Shown here piece by piece: positions 16,224-24,221 of a stretch of 64,000 bases of DNA (the stretch's first letter is position 1; each line of letters starts with the position of its first letter). The stretch is from an uncultured Lachnospiraceae bacterium (GTDB taxonomy: Bacteria; Bacillota; Clostridia; Lachnospirales; Lachnospiraceae): positions 1-64,000 of the forward strand of contig CAOKOL010000011.1 in assembly GCA_948470335.1 (NCBI GenBank), read 5' to 3'. A program made the position numbers and the translations under genes. The notes below the pieces were generated by a model. The model worked only from the letters and a program-made list of their open reading frames with translations, was not told the origin of the DNA and ran no database searches.

Positions 16224-16280
16224 TTATCTTCCTTTCTGTTTAAAGTCCCATATCCGTTCTTACATTGCCCCTTACACATT

Positions 16281-17585
16281 TCAATCTAACAGTCCGTACA
16301 ACCCGGTCACACCAAACAGGATAAAAAATCCCCAAACCACAAAAGTGACCATCAACTGCCAGTTGACCATTTTTGTCCGTTTTTCTTCATCGGGCATCCC
16401 CGCCACTACCAGGCTGCCGCCGGTGGAGAAAGGCGACATTCCCGTGGCCAGCGCGCCGAGAGCTGCCGCCGAGGTCATCAGCGTCAGATTTGCGTCCCTG
16501 GCGGCCGTCACTGACAGGGCGATGGGCATCAGAAGCGGAATCACCACCGTAACGCCTCCGGTGAAAAAGCTCAGAAAGCCTCCGCACACAATTAATACCA
16601 GTACGATCAGGCCCATGCTGATATCACTGTGCAGAAATGTTTCCACCAGCTCCATAATGCCGGCCTCCGTGGCCACGCCCAAAAGCATATTGATACCGCA
16701 GACAGACAGAATGGTTCCCCAGGGAATCACATCCCGGATAATCTTTTTCTCATCTCCCAGCCCCAGGGCCGAGCAGGCGATGGCGCCCAGAATCGAAATC
16801 ATCTGCGGGTCAAAATACCGGTTCAGATACCCGGTCACCGGATTTGGCGCCACGATCTCCGTCAGAGCCGGAATCAGCATCACGGCCAGGGCAGTCAGCA
16901 CGATCAGCAGATTTGTCTTCTGCACCTTATTCAGCGTTTCGGGCTTTTTCAAGTACATGGGGCGGGCTTCATATCCCTTCAATGCCATATATAAAACAAT
17001 CAGGACCAGCAGTGCGCCCGCAAAAAAATTAAAGCAGATTTTCATGGATATTCCAAAGGCATGCTCGGAAAACTGGGTATCCTTTGCCATTCCGCAGATC
17101 ACCGCGCCGGCAGTGCCCCAGGGCACACAGGCGCCCGCACCGGAACCCGTGGCGATCAGCATTCCCATTATGGCAGGATGAATACCGGTTTTTGCCGCAA
17201 TGGCAAAGCAAATGGGCGCCATAAATGAACAGACCACCGGCGGCGACGCCCCGAATACCGCAAGAATAAAACAGACAAAATATAGAATAAATGGAATGAT
17301 TTTTGCCCGGTTCTGAAATCGGTAAATAATCTGGCTGGCCAGCACCTGCAGCGTGCCGTTATCTACCGCATAGCCGTAAAACAGGCTGACCGACATCAAT
17401 AGGAACAAAATCTTTACGGAAAAAAGCTGCGTCAGAGCAGATACTTTCATTCCCATGCCAAAACAGCCAATGAGATACGCAAAAGCAATGGCATACAGAC
17501 CTGTATTTCGTTTCGTCTTATTATTAAGCACAATGGCGACAAATACCGCCGCCAGACTGAAAATCATGAACCCGTGGTTATTCAT
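16281..17585 (-). CDS. Dicarboxylate carrier-like (MatC/IT superfamily) permease
   Basis: A 434-residue membrane protein with about twelve hydrophobic segments. Two related halves are visible, as in the ion transporter superfamily (SLC13, CitM, ArsB, MatC): P-x-V-x-x-F near residue 115-120 and G-M-S-P-F-S-T-G-G-S near 385-394. The start M-N-N-H-G-F and the general character resemble malonate/dicarboxylate carriers of the MatC type. It sits between an FCD-type GntR regulator and a URO-D gene, all on the reverse strand. MatC-like carriers are often controlled by FCD regulators. A carboxylated substrate is likely but not proven. Confidence 0.78.
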   Translation of the reverse strand: MNNHGFMIFSLAAVFVAIVLNNKTKRNTGLYAIAFAYLIGCFGMGMKVSALTQLFSVKILFLLMSVSLFYGYAVDNGTLQVLASQIIYRFQNRAKIIPFILYFVCFILAVFGASPPVVCSFMAPICFAIAAKTGIHPAIMGMLIATGSGAGACVPWGTAGAVICGMAKDTQFSEHAFGISMKICFNFFAGALLVLIVLYMALKGYEARPMYLKKPETLNKVQKTNLLIVLTALAVMLIPALTEIVAPNPVTGYLNRYFDPQMISILGAIACSALGLGDEKKIIRDVIPWGTILSVCGINMLLGVATEAGIMELVETFLHSDISMGLIVLVLIVCGGFLSFFTGGVTVVIPLLMPIALSVTAARDANLTLMTSAAALGALATGMSPFSTGGSLVVAGMPDEEKRTKMVNWQLMVTFVVWGFFILFGVTGLYGLLD

Positions 17586-17700
17586 CTAAGAATTTCCTCA
17601 TCTTGCCAACGGGGTCCGTCGTTCCAGTTTCTCCATCTTTGTAACAGCATATCAGAACCACATGGAAAAAATCAATTGGCAAATCAGACAAAATCAATTT

Positions 17701-17728
17701 TTTTGAAAAAAAGTACATTTTTTCAAAA
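17701..17728. promoter_or_regulatory. 28-bp near-perfect palindrome upstream of the carrier gene
   Basis: TTTTGAAAAAA and TTTTTTCAAAA arms flank a central GTAC; 26 of 28 bases are symmetric. It lies 116 bp upstream of the carrier start at 17585, in the 286-bp gap after the GntR gene. The half-site AAATGTA on the reverse strand is shared with the palindrome at 18767-18780, so both could bind the same GntR protein. Confidence 0.5.
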
Positions 17729-17871
17729 TTGCTTGTATTTTTGCAAAAATGCACTTTTTATTCTGTTTATATGGATTATATTGGCTTTCTTTTTTTACGA
17801 AACATCTGACAAATGTACCTGCAGTACGTTTGCCGGATTGATGGGCATACCGGGAAAATTCGCATCAGGCC

Positions 17872-18567
17872 TCACTGCATTTTACTGTCGCTGTAGATAC
17901 TTTTCAGCAGATTGAGATCCACTTTCATCCACAGCTTCGCCCCTTCCGGATCTCTGGCATTCAGCGCCTCCAGCAGCTTGTCATGACAGGGCGTAATGGT
18001 ATCCAAATATACCGACGGCCGGGCATGTTCGTCGTTGCTGTGCATCCGCATCAGGCTGCGCAGTTCCACCACTTCTTTATACAAAAAACGGTTTCCCGAC
18101 ATTTTGGCAATCATTAGGTGAAACTGCAGATGAAGGTCCCGGACCCCTTTCAGCTCCGTATTGTTTTTTACGCTTTCATAATGGAAATGTCTGATCGTGT
18201 CGTTGATCTCAAAGAGCGTGTCAATATCCTCCTGAGAGCCGTTTGTGGCCGCCAGATAAGCGGCGGTGCTTTCAAGCACTTCGTCCATATAAAGGAGACC
18301 CGCTTTATCGGAACGGCTTAACTGCTTTACGCCAACCCCGTTTTTGGAAACACTGTCCAGTATGCCCTCGCTTTTTAACTGGGACAGCGCCGCACGCACC
18401 GGCGTACGGCTGATTCCCAAAGCCTGGGCCACTCCCACTTCCGTTAGCCGGTCCATGGAAGCAGTCTGCCCGCTAAGAATCTCCGCTTTCAGGATATTGT
18501 ACACTTTTTTATAGGCCGGCTTCGTATTTGCATACATTTTAAGAATATCATCGGAAAATGTTAACAT
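17872..18567 (-). CDS. GntR-family regulator with FCD ligand domain
   Basis: A 231-residue regulator. Residues about 15-80 are the GntR winged helix (L-T-E-V-G-V-A-Q-A-L-G-I-S-R-T-P-V-R-A-A-L-S-Q-L). Residues about 95-220 are an all-helical FCD domain. The usual metal-binding pattern is partly visible (D at about 143, H at about 147 in D-L-H-L-Q-F-H, H near 191 in C-H-D-K-L). FCD regulators bind small organic acids. Two ATGs are adjacent; the second (18567) has the better distance to AAGGAGG. It is divergent from the GPH transporter and two URO-D genes and upstream of the carrier/URO-D operon, so it can control both. Confidence 0.9.
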   Translation of the reverse strand: MLTFSDDILKMYANTKPAYKKVYNILKAEILSGQTASMDRLTEVGVAQALGISRTPVRAALSQLKSEGILDSVSKNGVGVKQLSRSDKAGLLYMDEVLESTAAYLAATNGSQEDIDTLFEINDTIRHFHYESVKNNTELKGVRDLHLQFHLMIAKMSGNRFLYKEVVELRSLMRMHSNDEHARPSVYLDTITPCHDKLLEALNARDPEGAKLWMKVDLNLLKSIYSDSKMQ

Positions 18568-18766
18568 CATATTCCTCCTTCTGTCATTTCTGATCTTTTC
18601 TTCGCATTTCTTTTATTTATTATACCATATATATACTTTTTATAAATAACTTACATATTTTTCTATGTTTTGCACAAAAAACATTCTTTGTCAATCAGAA
18701 AACCAACACAAAAAAATGTATTTTTCGACAAACAAAAGCCTTTTATGCAAAACAGAGATTCCATAT

Positions 18767-18780
18767 AAATGTATACATTT
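18767..18780. promoter_or_regulatory. Perfect palindrome AAATGTATACATTT, likely GntR operator
   Basis: A 14-bp perfect palindrome lies in the 420-bp divergent region between the GntR gene and the GPH transporter. Its core TGTATACA is the kind of site reported for FCD-type regulators such as MatR. The rest of the gap is AT-rich on the GntR side. The last 200 bp before the transporter form a long leader with a small CCGC/GCGG hairpin, in which I recognise no riboswitch. Confidence 0.65.
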
Positions 18781-18987
18781 TTAATTTACAACCAATCTTT
18801 CCTGTGTTACGCTTTAACTGCAAAGCCGCGGTGAAGCGGTGGAATTTCTGACGCAGGTACGTCGTTCCATCCATCTATAAAGCTTCTGAAATCACACACC
18901 GTACGGAAAGCGCCGGAATTTTCACAGCCATTGCCGCAGGATGACATTTTACCATTTATATTTCATTATTTTACGGGAGGTAGAACT

Positions 18988-20379
18988 ATGAGTGACAAGA
19001 AAAGCACCTATTCCGGACTCGCATGGCGTTATGGTATGACCAACGGATTTTCCACATTGCTGACAACCGTAGCCAGCACTTACTGGGCATTATTCCTGAC
19101 CGGCGCCGTGGGCATGGAGCCCGCCGTTATGGACACCATTTTATCCATCAGCAGCACGGTAGACCTGGTTTCAATTCCGGTCTGCGGCGTTGTAATGCAG
19201 AAGGTACGTCTCGGCGGCGGCAAATGGGGTGTGTTCCGTCCCTGGCTGCTGGCAGGCGGCGCCGTTGCGGCTCTCTGCCGCTGGCTGAGCTTCACAAATC
19301 TGGGACTGACCGGCACGGCTGCCGCAGCCTGGTTCGGCGGCATGTATATTCTCTGTTATCTGGCATTTAATCTTTGCTATTCCGCATTTACGGGTATCCT
19401 GCCTCTGATGGCAAAAGATCCCACCGACCGTGTCAGCTTTGCATCTGCAAGAACCACCTGCAATTCCGTAGGTAAATTCGTATTCTCACTGACATCCGTG
19501 GCGCTGGTCGGCTTCTTTGGCCAGGGCAATGACGCAAAAGGCTATTCCATGCTGGCCGGCCTGATCTCCATTCTGGTTTTCGTCGGATTTACCCAGTTGT
19601 TCTTTGCGGCCAAGCCTTATGACGTGCTGAAAAAAGATGACGGCGCAGAGACAAAAGCAGCCAAAAAAGACCAGTACTCCGCTTCTTTCTGGGAAATGCT
19701 GAGATTTTCCATTACCAAGCCTTTTGTACTGTATCTGCTGGGCTCCACCTGTAAGGGAACGATATTCTTTATCATTACTTCCCTGGCCCCTTATTACTAC
19801 TCTTATGTGGTAGGCGACAAGTCCATGCTGACCGTTTATATGTCCGCTTCCACATTCCTGATGATCGGCGGTTCCTTTATCGCGCCTTACGTGAGCAAAC
19901 TGTGTAAGGGCAGCCGGAATACGTTTGCCACCGGTGTCGCCATCTACGGCGCATGTCTGGGCGTTGCCTATTTCTGCGGCGCCAATGCGACGATGTTCAC
20001 CATTTTCTTAAGCGTCGGCTATGTGGGATATTCTATCGCCCATGCCGCGGAAGCCGCTCTGTACTCCTGCGTGGTTGACTATACGGAATGGAAGCACGAC
20101 AAGGATCTGAAACCGTTTATGATGACTTTATTCTCTCTGACGCCGAAGATCGGCACCACCGTGGGCTCCATGGTATTCGGTTTCGGTCTGGTAGCCGTAG
20201 GCTTCAACGCGGACAATGTAACCGCTTCCGCCGCGAACGGTATCCGGATGCTGTTATCCGGCCTGCCTGCGATCCTGGCCATTATGTCCGTAATCTTTAT
20301 GGCTCTCTGCCCGCTGTCCGATCAGAAGGTAAAAGAGATGAGCGCCGAGCTGAAAGCAAGAAGAGAAGCAAGACAGTAG
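18988..20379 (+). CDS. GPH-family (MFS_2) sodium:sugar-type symporter
   Basis: A 463-residue membrane protein with about twelve helices. Hallmarks of the glycoside-pentoside-hexuronide family are present: D-L-V-S-I-P-V-C-G near residue 55-63, G-K-W-G-V-F-R-P-W-L-L-A-G-G (about 75-90), N-L-C-Y-S-A-F-T-G near 130, and Y-S-C-V-V-D-Y-T-E-W-K near 355-365. The family imports sugars, glycosides and sometimes other small organics with Na+ or H+. The start at 18988 follows GGGAGG; 19 codons of upstream open frame have no such site. Two URO-D genes follow within 75 bp each, so this is the uptake gene of that operon. Confidence 0.9.
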   Translation: MSDKKSTYSGLAWRYGMTNGFSTLLTTVASTYWALFLTGAVGMEPAVMDTILSISSTVDLVSIPVCGVVMQKVRLGGGKWGVFRPWLLAGGAVAALCRWLSFTNLGLTGTAAAAWFGGMYILCYLAFNLCYSAFTGILPLMAKDPTDRVSFASARTTCNSVGKFVFSLTSVALVGFFGQGNDAKGYSMLAGLISILVFVGFTQLFFAAKPYDVLKKDDGAETKAAKKDQYSASFWEMLRFSITKPFVLYLLGSTCKGTIFFIITSLAPYYYSYVVGDKSMLTVYMSASTFLMIGGSFIAPYVSKLCKGSRNTFATGVAIYGACLGVAYFCGANATMFTIFLSVGYVGYSIAHAAEAALYSCVVDYTEWKHDKDLKPFMMTLFSLTPKIGTTVGSMVFGFGLVAVGFNADNVTASAANGIRMLLSGLPAILAIMSVIFMALCPLSDQKVKEMSAELKARREARQ

Positions 20380-20396
20380 CCTGAAAGGAATTTTCT

Positions 20397-21389
20397 ATGC
20401 TGACAAAAAGACAAAATCTGCTGGAAACCATCCGGGGAGGCAATCCCGACCGGTTTGTAAACCAGTTCGAACCTTTCGCCATGATCAGGCAGACGCCGGT
20501 CACGGCAAATAATCCAAAACCTGTCAAGGGAGGGCCCAATGTGGTAAACAACTGGGGCATCACCCTGCAGTTTCCGGAAAATACCCCCGGCTCTTTCCCC
20601 GTACATGACGAAGATCATATCGTAATCAAGGATATCGCCCGGTGGCAGGAATATGTCCATGCGCCCCGGATGGATTACACGAAAAACGACTGGGCCCCCT
20701 ATATTGCCGCGGCAGAGCAGATCGACCGGAATGACCAGTTTCTCACGCTGTCGGTAAGCCCCGGTATTTTTGAACAGTGCCACAATCTGATGAAAATGGA
20801 AAACTGTCTGATTTCCTTTTATGAATATCCCGATGAAATGCATGGACTGATCGATTATATCGCAGAATGGGAACTGGAATACGCAAGACAGGCCTGCGCC
20901 TGGCTAAAGCCTGATGCCCTGTTCCATCATGACGACTGGGGCAGCATGATCTCCTCTTTCATGTCTCCGGACATGTTCCGGGAGTTTATGGTTCCCGCTT
21001 ATCAGAAAGTATACGGATATTACCGGGACCATGGCGTGGAAATCATCGTTCACCACAGCGATTCCTATGCCGCCAATCTGGTTCCCGCCATGATTGAGAT
21101 CGGCATTGATATCTGGCAGGGCTGCGCCACCACCAATCAGGTTCCGGAGCTGATCCGCCAATACGGAGGACAGATCTCCTTTATGGGCAATATCGACAAC
21201 GGCGTGGTGGACCGGGCTGACTGGAGCCGGGAGATAATCGAGCGGGAAGTACGCCGGGCCTGCGAAACCTGCGGGCGGCACTACTTTATTCCCAACACCA
21301 TTATGGGCGGGCCGGCCAGCACTTATCCCGGTGTTTATGAGGCCGTCACCGAAACCATTGATATGATCAACCGGGAATCAGACCTGTAA
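20397..21389 (+). CDS. URO-D/MtaA-family protein, HHSDS subtype (paralogue C)
   Basis: A 330-residue protein, clearly the sister of the gene at 3273-4262. Both start M-L-T-K-x-Q-N-L-L-E-T-I, both have F-P-V-H-D near 67-71, F-H-H-D-D-W-G-S at 176-183, I-V-H-H-S-D-S-Y-A-A at 217-226 and I-D-I-W-Q-G. The zinc-type H-x-C is replaced by H-H-S (219-221), so if a metal is bound the ligand set must differ. It follows the GPH transporter by 17 bp with AAAGGA upstream. The next URO-D gene starts 64 bp after its stop. Two structurally different URO-D proteins made from one operon suggest successive steps or a heteromeric complex. Confidence 0.86.
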   Translation: MLTKRQNLLETIRGGNPDRFVNQFEPFAMIRQTPVTANNPKPVKGGPNVVNNWGITLQFPENTPGSFPVHDEDHIVIKDIARWQEYVHAPRMDYTKNDWAPYIAAAEQIDRNDQFLTLSVSPGIFEQCHNLMKMENCLISFYEYPDEMHGLIDYIAEWELEYARQACAWLKPDALFHHDDWGSMISSFMSPDMFREFMVPAYQKVYGYYRDHGVEIIVHHSDSYAANLVPAMIEIGIDIWQGCATTNQVPELIRQYGGQISFMGNIDNGVVDRADWSREIIEREVRRACETCGRHYFIPNTIMGGPASTYPGVYEAVTETIDMINRESDL

Positions 21390-21453
21390 ACAGTAATCAA
21401 CGGTCTAAGGATCCCCACTGACTATTTACCTGCAAAGCAAAAAGGAGGATTAT

Positions 21454-22518
21454 ATGAAAAAAATACCGTTTTCCCCTGATGAATTAAAAGAAGTAGGCCG
21501 TTACTATGTGGCAGGCCGCACCGACGGCGGAAAAATCAAACTGGACACTCCCATCACCCCACGGGAAAATATGCAGGCTTTTCTGAACAGTGAAACCCCC
21601 TGCTGGATGCCCAACGGCGACCTGATTACCATCACCCCTGAGATCGTTCCCGATAATGTTGCCCGGGCCTTTATTCAGGAAGCGGACCCCTCGGACCGCA
21701 AAGGCGGCCCGGATATGTTCGGCGTAAACTGGATTTTTGACGAAGCTGCCAACGGCTCTATGGTGGTTCCCGGCAGTCCGATTCTGGAGGATGCCAATGA
21801 CTGGAAAGAGGTTATCAAATTCCCCGATGTGGATTCCTGGGACTGGGAAGGCTCCGCAAAGAAAAACGCCCGGTACGTATCCGGAAACGACCCGGTTTGG
21901 ACCGTACAGTTTTCCGGTCTGTTTGAACGGCTGATCTCTTTTATGGACTTTGAATACGCCGCCGTGGCGCTGATCGACGAAAGCCAGAAAGAAGCGGTAA
22001 AGGATCTGTTCGAAGCCGTTACCGATACTTATATCAAAATTCTTGACCACAGCATCGAGGCATACCATGTGGACGGCTATCTGCTCCATGACGACTGGGG
22101 TTCTCAGCGGGCGCCTTTCTTCTCCAAGGCAACCTGGCTGGAAATGATTGCGCCTTATGTGAAAAAAATGGTGGACTACTGCCATTCCAAAGGCATTATT
22201 TTCGAGCTTCACTCCTGCGGACGTACGGAATCCATGATTGATGTGATCAGCTCCATCGGCATCGACATGTGGCGTCCTCAGCCCATGAACGACCTGAAAA
22301 AGATGTATGAGGAATACGGCGACCGGATCAAGCTGGGCGTACGCGCACCCATGTTCCCGCCGGGAACGCCGGACGACGTACAGATCCAGGCCGCAAAGGA
22401 TCTGGTATCCCAGTTTAACATCCCCGGCAAATATGTGTTTACCAGCAACTTTATGGAATCCGACATTTTCAGAAAAGCTTTATATGAAGCGAGCCGGAAA
22501 GCATATCTGGAACACTGA
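21454..22518 (+). CDS. URO-D/MtaA-family protein, H-x-C subtype (paralogue D)
   Basis: A 354-residue protein related to paralogue B at 15180. Shared features are T-P-I-T-P-R-E-N (32-39), P-D-N-V-A-R (66-71), G-G-P-D-M-F-G-V, L-F-E-R-L-I-S-F and A-L-I-D-E-S-Q-K-E-A-V. HDDWG is at 212-216. H253-S254-C255 matches the first two zinc ligands, but the third cysteine position (Cys326 in paralogue B) appears to be Phe333 here (S-N-F-M-E-S). Activity may therefore use a different third ligand. AAAGGAGGATTAT precedes the start. It is the last gene of the GPH/URO-D/URO-D operon, and a strong terminator follows. Confidence 0.86.
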   Translation: MKKIPFSPDELKEVGRYYVAGRTDGGKIKLDTPITPRENMQAFLNSETPCWMPNGDLITITPEIVPDNVARAFIQEADPSDRKGGPDMFGVNWIFDEAANGSMVVPGSPILEDANDWKEVIKFPDVDSWDWEGSAKKNARYVSGNDPVWTVQFSGLFERLISFMDFEYAAVALIDESQKEAVKDLFEAVTDTYIKILDHSIEAYHVDGYLLHDDWGSQRAPFFSKATWLEMIAPYVKKMVDYCHSKGIIFELHSCGRTESMIDVISSIGIDMWRPQPMNDLKKMYEEYGDRIKLGVRAPMFPPGTPDDVQIQAAKDLVSQFNIPGKYVFTSNFMESDIFRKALYEASRKAYLEH

Positions 22519-22593
22519 GCAGCCGGTCAGAAACAATCGTATATCAAAACGGACCATATACCATTATCGTACCCCCTTAATCAAACATAGAAC

Positions 22594-22637
22594 CAGCGCC
22601 CTGCCGGACATTTATGTCGGCAGGGCGCCGGTTTTTT
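22594..22637 (+). terminator. Strong intrinsic terminator after the URO-D operon
   Basis: GCGCCCTGCCG (22596-22606) pairs with CGGCAGGGCGC (22618-22628), extended by an inner GACA/TGTC, and is followed by six T residues at 22632-22637. It lies between the forward URO-D operon and the convergent URO-D gene at 22649. Confidence 0.85.
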
Positions 22638-22648
22638 ACATGATCTGC

Positions 22649-23902
22649 TCACTTCTTCCCATAATTCCGCACCGTATCCATCAGTGCTTCCACATTCTCT
22701 TTCTTTGCCAGATCCATACCGCAGGAAGTCTCAAAAATAAAACCGCCTCCGGCCGCACAGCCGTCGATCAGCCGTTTCGCCTCATCCACTACCTGCTCCT
22801 TTGTGCCATAATCCAGCAGATACACTGGAAAACCGCCGGAAATACAAGCCGTGTCCCCCAATACCTTTTTCGCCCGTACCATATCAACTTCTTCAAAATG
22901 ATAGATCACCTTGCCTGCCGGCACCTCTTTTAAGCACTCCAGACGGCTGTCATATCTGCCTTCCGTGTAAATATAAGGCACCATTCCGGAATCAATAATA
23001 CAGTTGATAATCGTACGCAGATGATCCCAGTAGAATTCCCGGTAATGCTCGTCGCTCATAAAACCGTCCATGCCTTTATGAAGCGCCATAAACACATGCC
23101 TGCCGGGAATCATATTTCCCTGCATTTTAACCAGCTCCAGCGTCGCTGCCAGTTGTTCCTCACAGTATGCCTTTACCTCATCAGGACGCTCATACAGGTC
23201 CGCCAGCCCGTCCAGCGTGCCGCGCAGGAAATCGCTGTATCCGTCATAGGGAACCCCGGCAAATCCCGTGGCCAGCACAGGATACCCATATTCCTCAATC
23301 TCCGCGTCCAGGCGGTGCAGACGGCCGTTCAATTCCTCATTCATGTCATTGACTTCCCAGAGCGTCCGCATCATATCCTTAAATTCCGGCGTGCTGACCG
23401 CTGCCGCCACCATGCCGTGGCTGTTGAACACCCCCATGCTGCCGGCGGCAAAACCGGCGAAAGGCTCAAACAGTCCGTTGGTTTTAGGCAGGCCCTTATT
23501 CAGAACCCATCCGGCCCGGTCCGTAAAAAACTGTCCAAATTCTTCCTCTTCCAGTACCGGAAATTCAACAAACTGATGAATAGAATTTTTGTTGATTATA
23601 TTTCCCGGCATCCCGGCCCAGCGGATCGTTTTCGGCCGCACCTTTTCCAAAATAGGCCCCTGACCGATATTCACATAGCTGTGGCCAAACATGGCATCCG
23701 GCGTATAGGTATCCAGATATTGAAACAGACTCTTCCGGGTTTTGCTCAGGTCTGTGTCATATAAAATATCTGCCATGGAATATCCTGCCTGCAGATAGGG
23801 AAAGCACTGTACAATCGGCATAAAGGGAATCGTATCCGGCTCCTTCAATGCGATGGCATCATTCACCCTGTTTAAACGTCTCCGGTAATCTTCTCTGCTC
23901 AT
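22649..23902 (-). CDS. URO-D superfamily protein, divergent subtype (paralogue E)
   Basis: A 417-residue member, longer than the other four. It starts with the R-V-N-D-A-I-A-L-K-E-P-D-T-I-P-F-M-P pattern common to MtaA-like proteins. The HDDWG segment is replaced by M-A-L-H-K-G-M-D-G-F-M-S. The H-x-C position reads Y-I-Y-T-E-G-R-Y-D-S-R, and the end has E-T-S-C-G-M-D. It therefore lacks the methyltransferase zinc site. The start at 23902 follows AAGGAGG; 48 codons of upstream open frame read as promoter. It is alone on the reverse strand, convergent with the operon ending at 22518, and divergent from the VWA/MoxR pair. Function unknown; a binding or accessory role is as likely as catalysis. 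Confidence 0.82.
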   Translation of the reverse strand: MSREDYRRRLNRVNDAIALKEPDTIPFMPIVQCFPYLQAGYSMADILYDTDLSKTRKSLFQYLDTYTPDAMFGHSYVNIGQGPILEKVRPKTIRWAGMPGNIINKNSIHQFVEFPVLEEEEFGQFFTDRAGWVLNKGLPKTNGLFEPFAGFAAGSMGVFNSHGMVAAAVSTPEFKDMMRTLWEVNDMNEELNGRLHRLDAEIEEYGYPVLATGFAGVPYDGYSDFLRGTLDGLADLYERPDEVKAYCEEQLAATLELVKMQGNMIPGRHVFMALHKGMDGFMSDEHYREFYWDHLRTIINCIIDSGMVPYIYTEGRYDSRLECLKEVPAGKVIYHFEEVDMVRAKKVLGDTACISGGFPVYLLDYGTKEQVVDEAKRLIDGCAAGGGFIFETSCGMDLAKKENVEALMDTVRNYGKK

Positions 23903-24221
23903 ATAAATCCTCCTTTTTAAAGCTCCGCCGCGTGAGAAACGCCCCCTCTCTCTGCCTTTCCACGCCCGCAGTATCCTTGCCCGCAGTTTTATTTTACTAT
24001 AATACGGAGCAGGAAACGCTGTTGCGAATGCACAAAAATTCATCAATCAGCCGAAAAGATATACGTGCAGAAAGTCCAAACAAAACCCCCATTTACTTTA
24101 TAGTCGCAAAATATGAAAAAATGCTGTATACTTATGGTACCACTGTCAGCGAATCCGGACAAATGTCTCGTTTTCGCATTCAGTCAAATCAATTGTAATA
24201 ACAGTATTCCGGGAGAATCTT

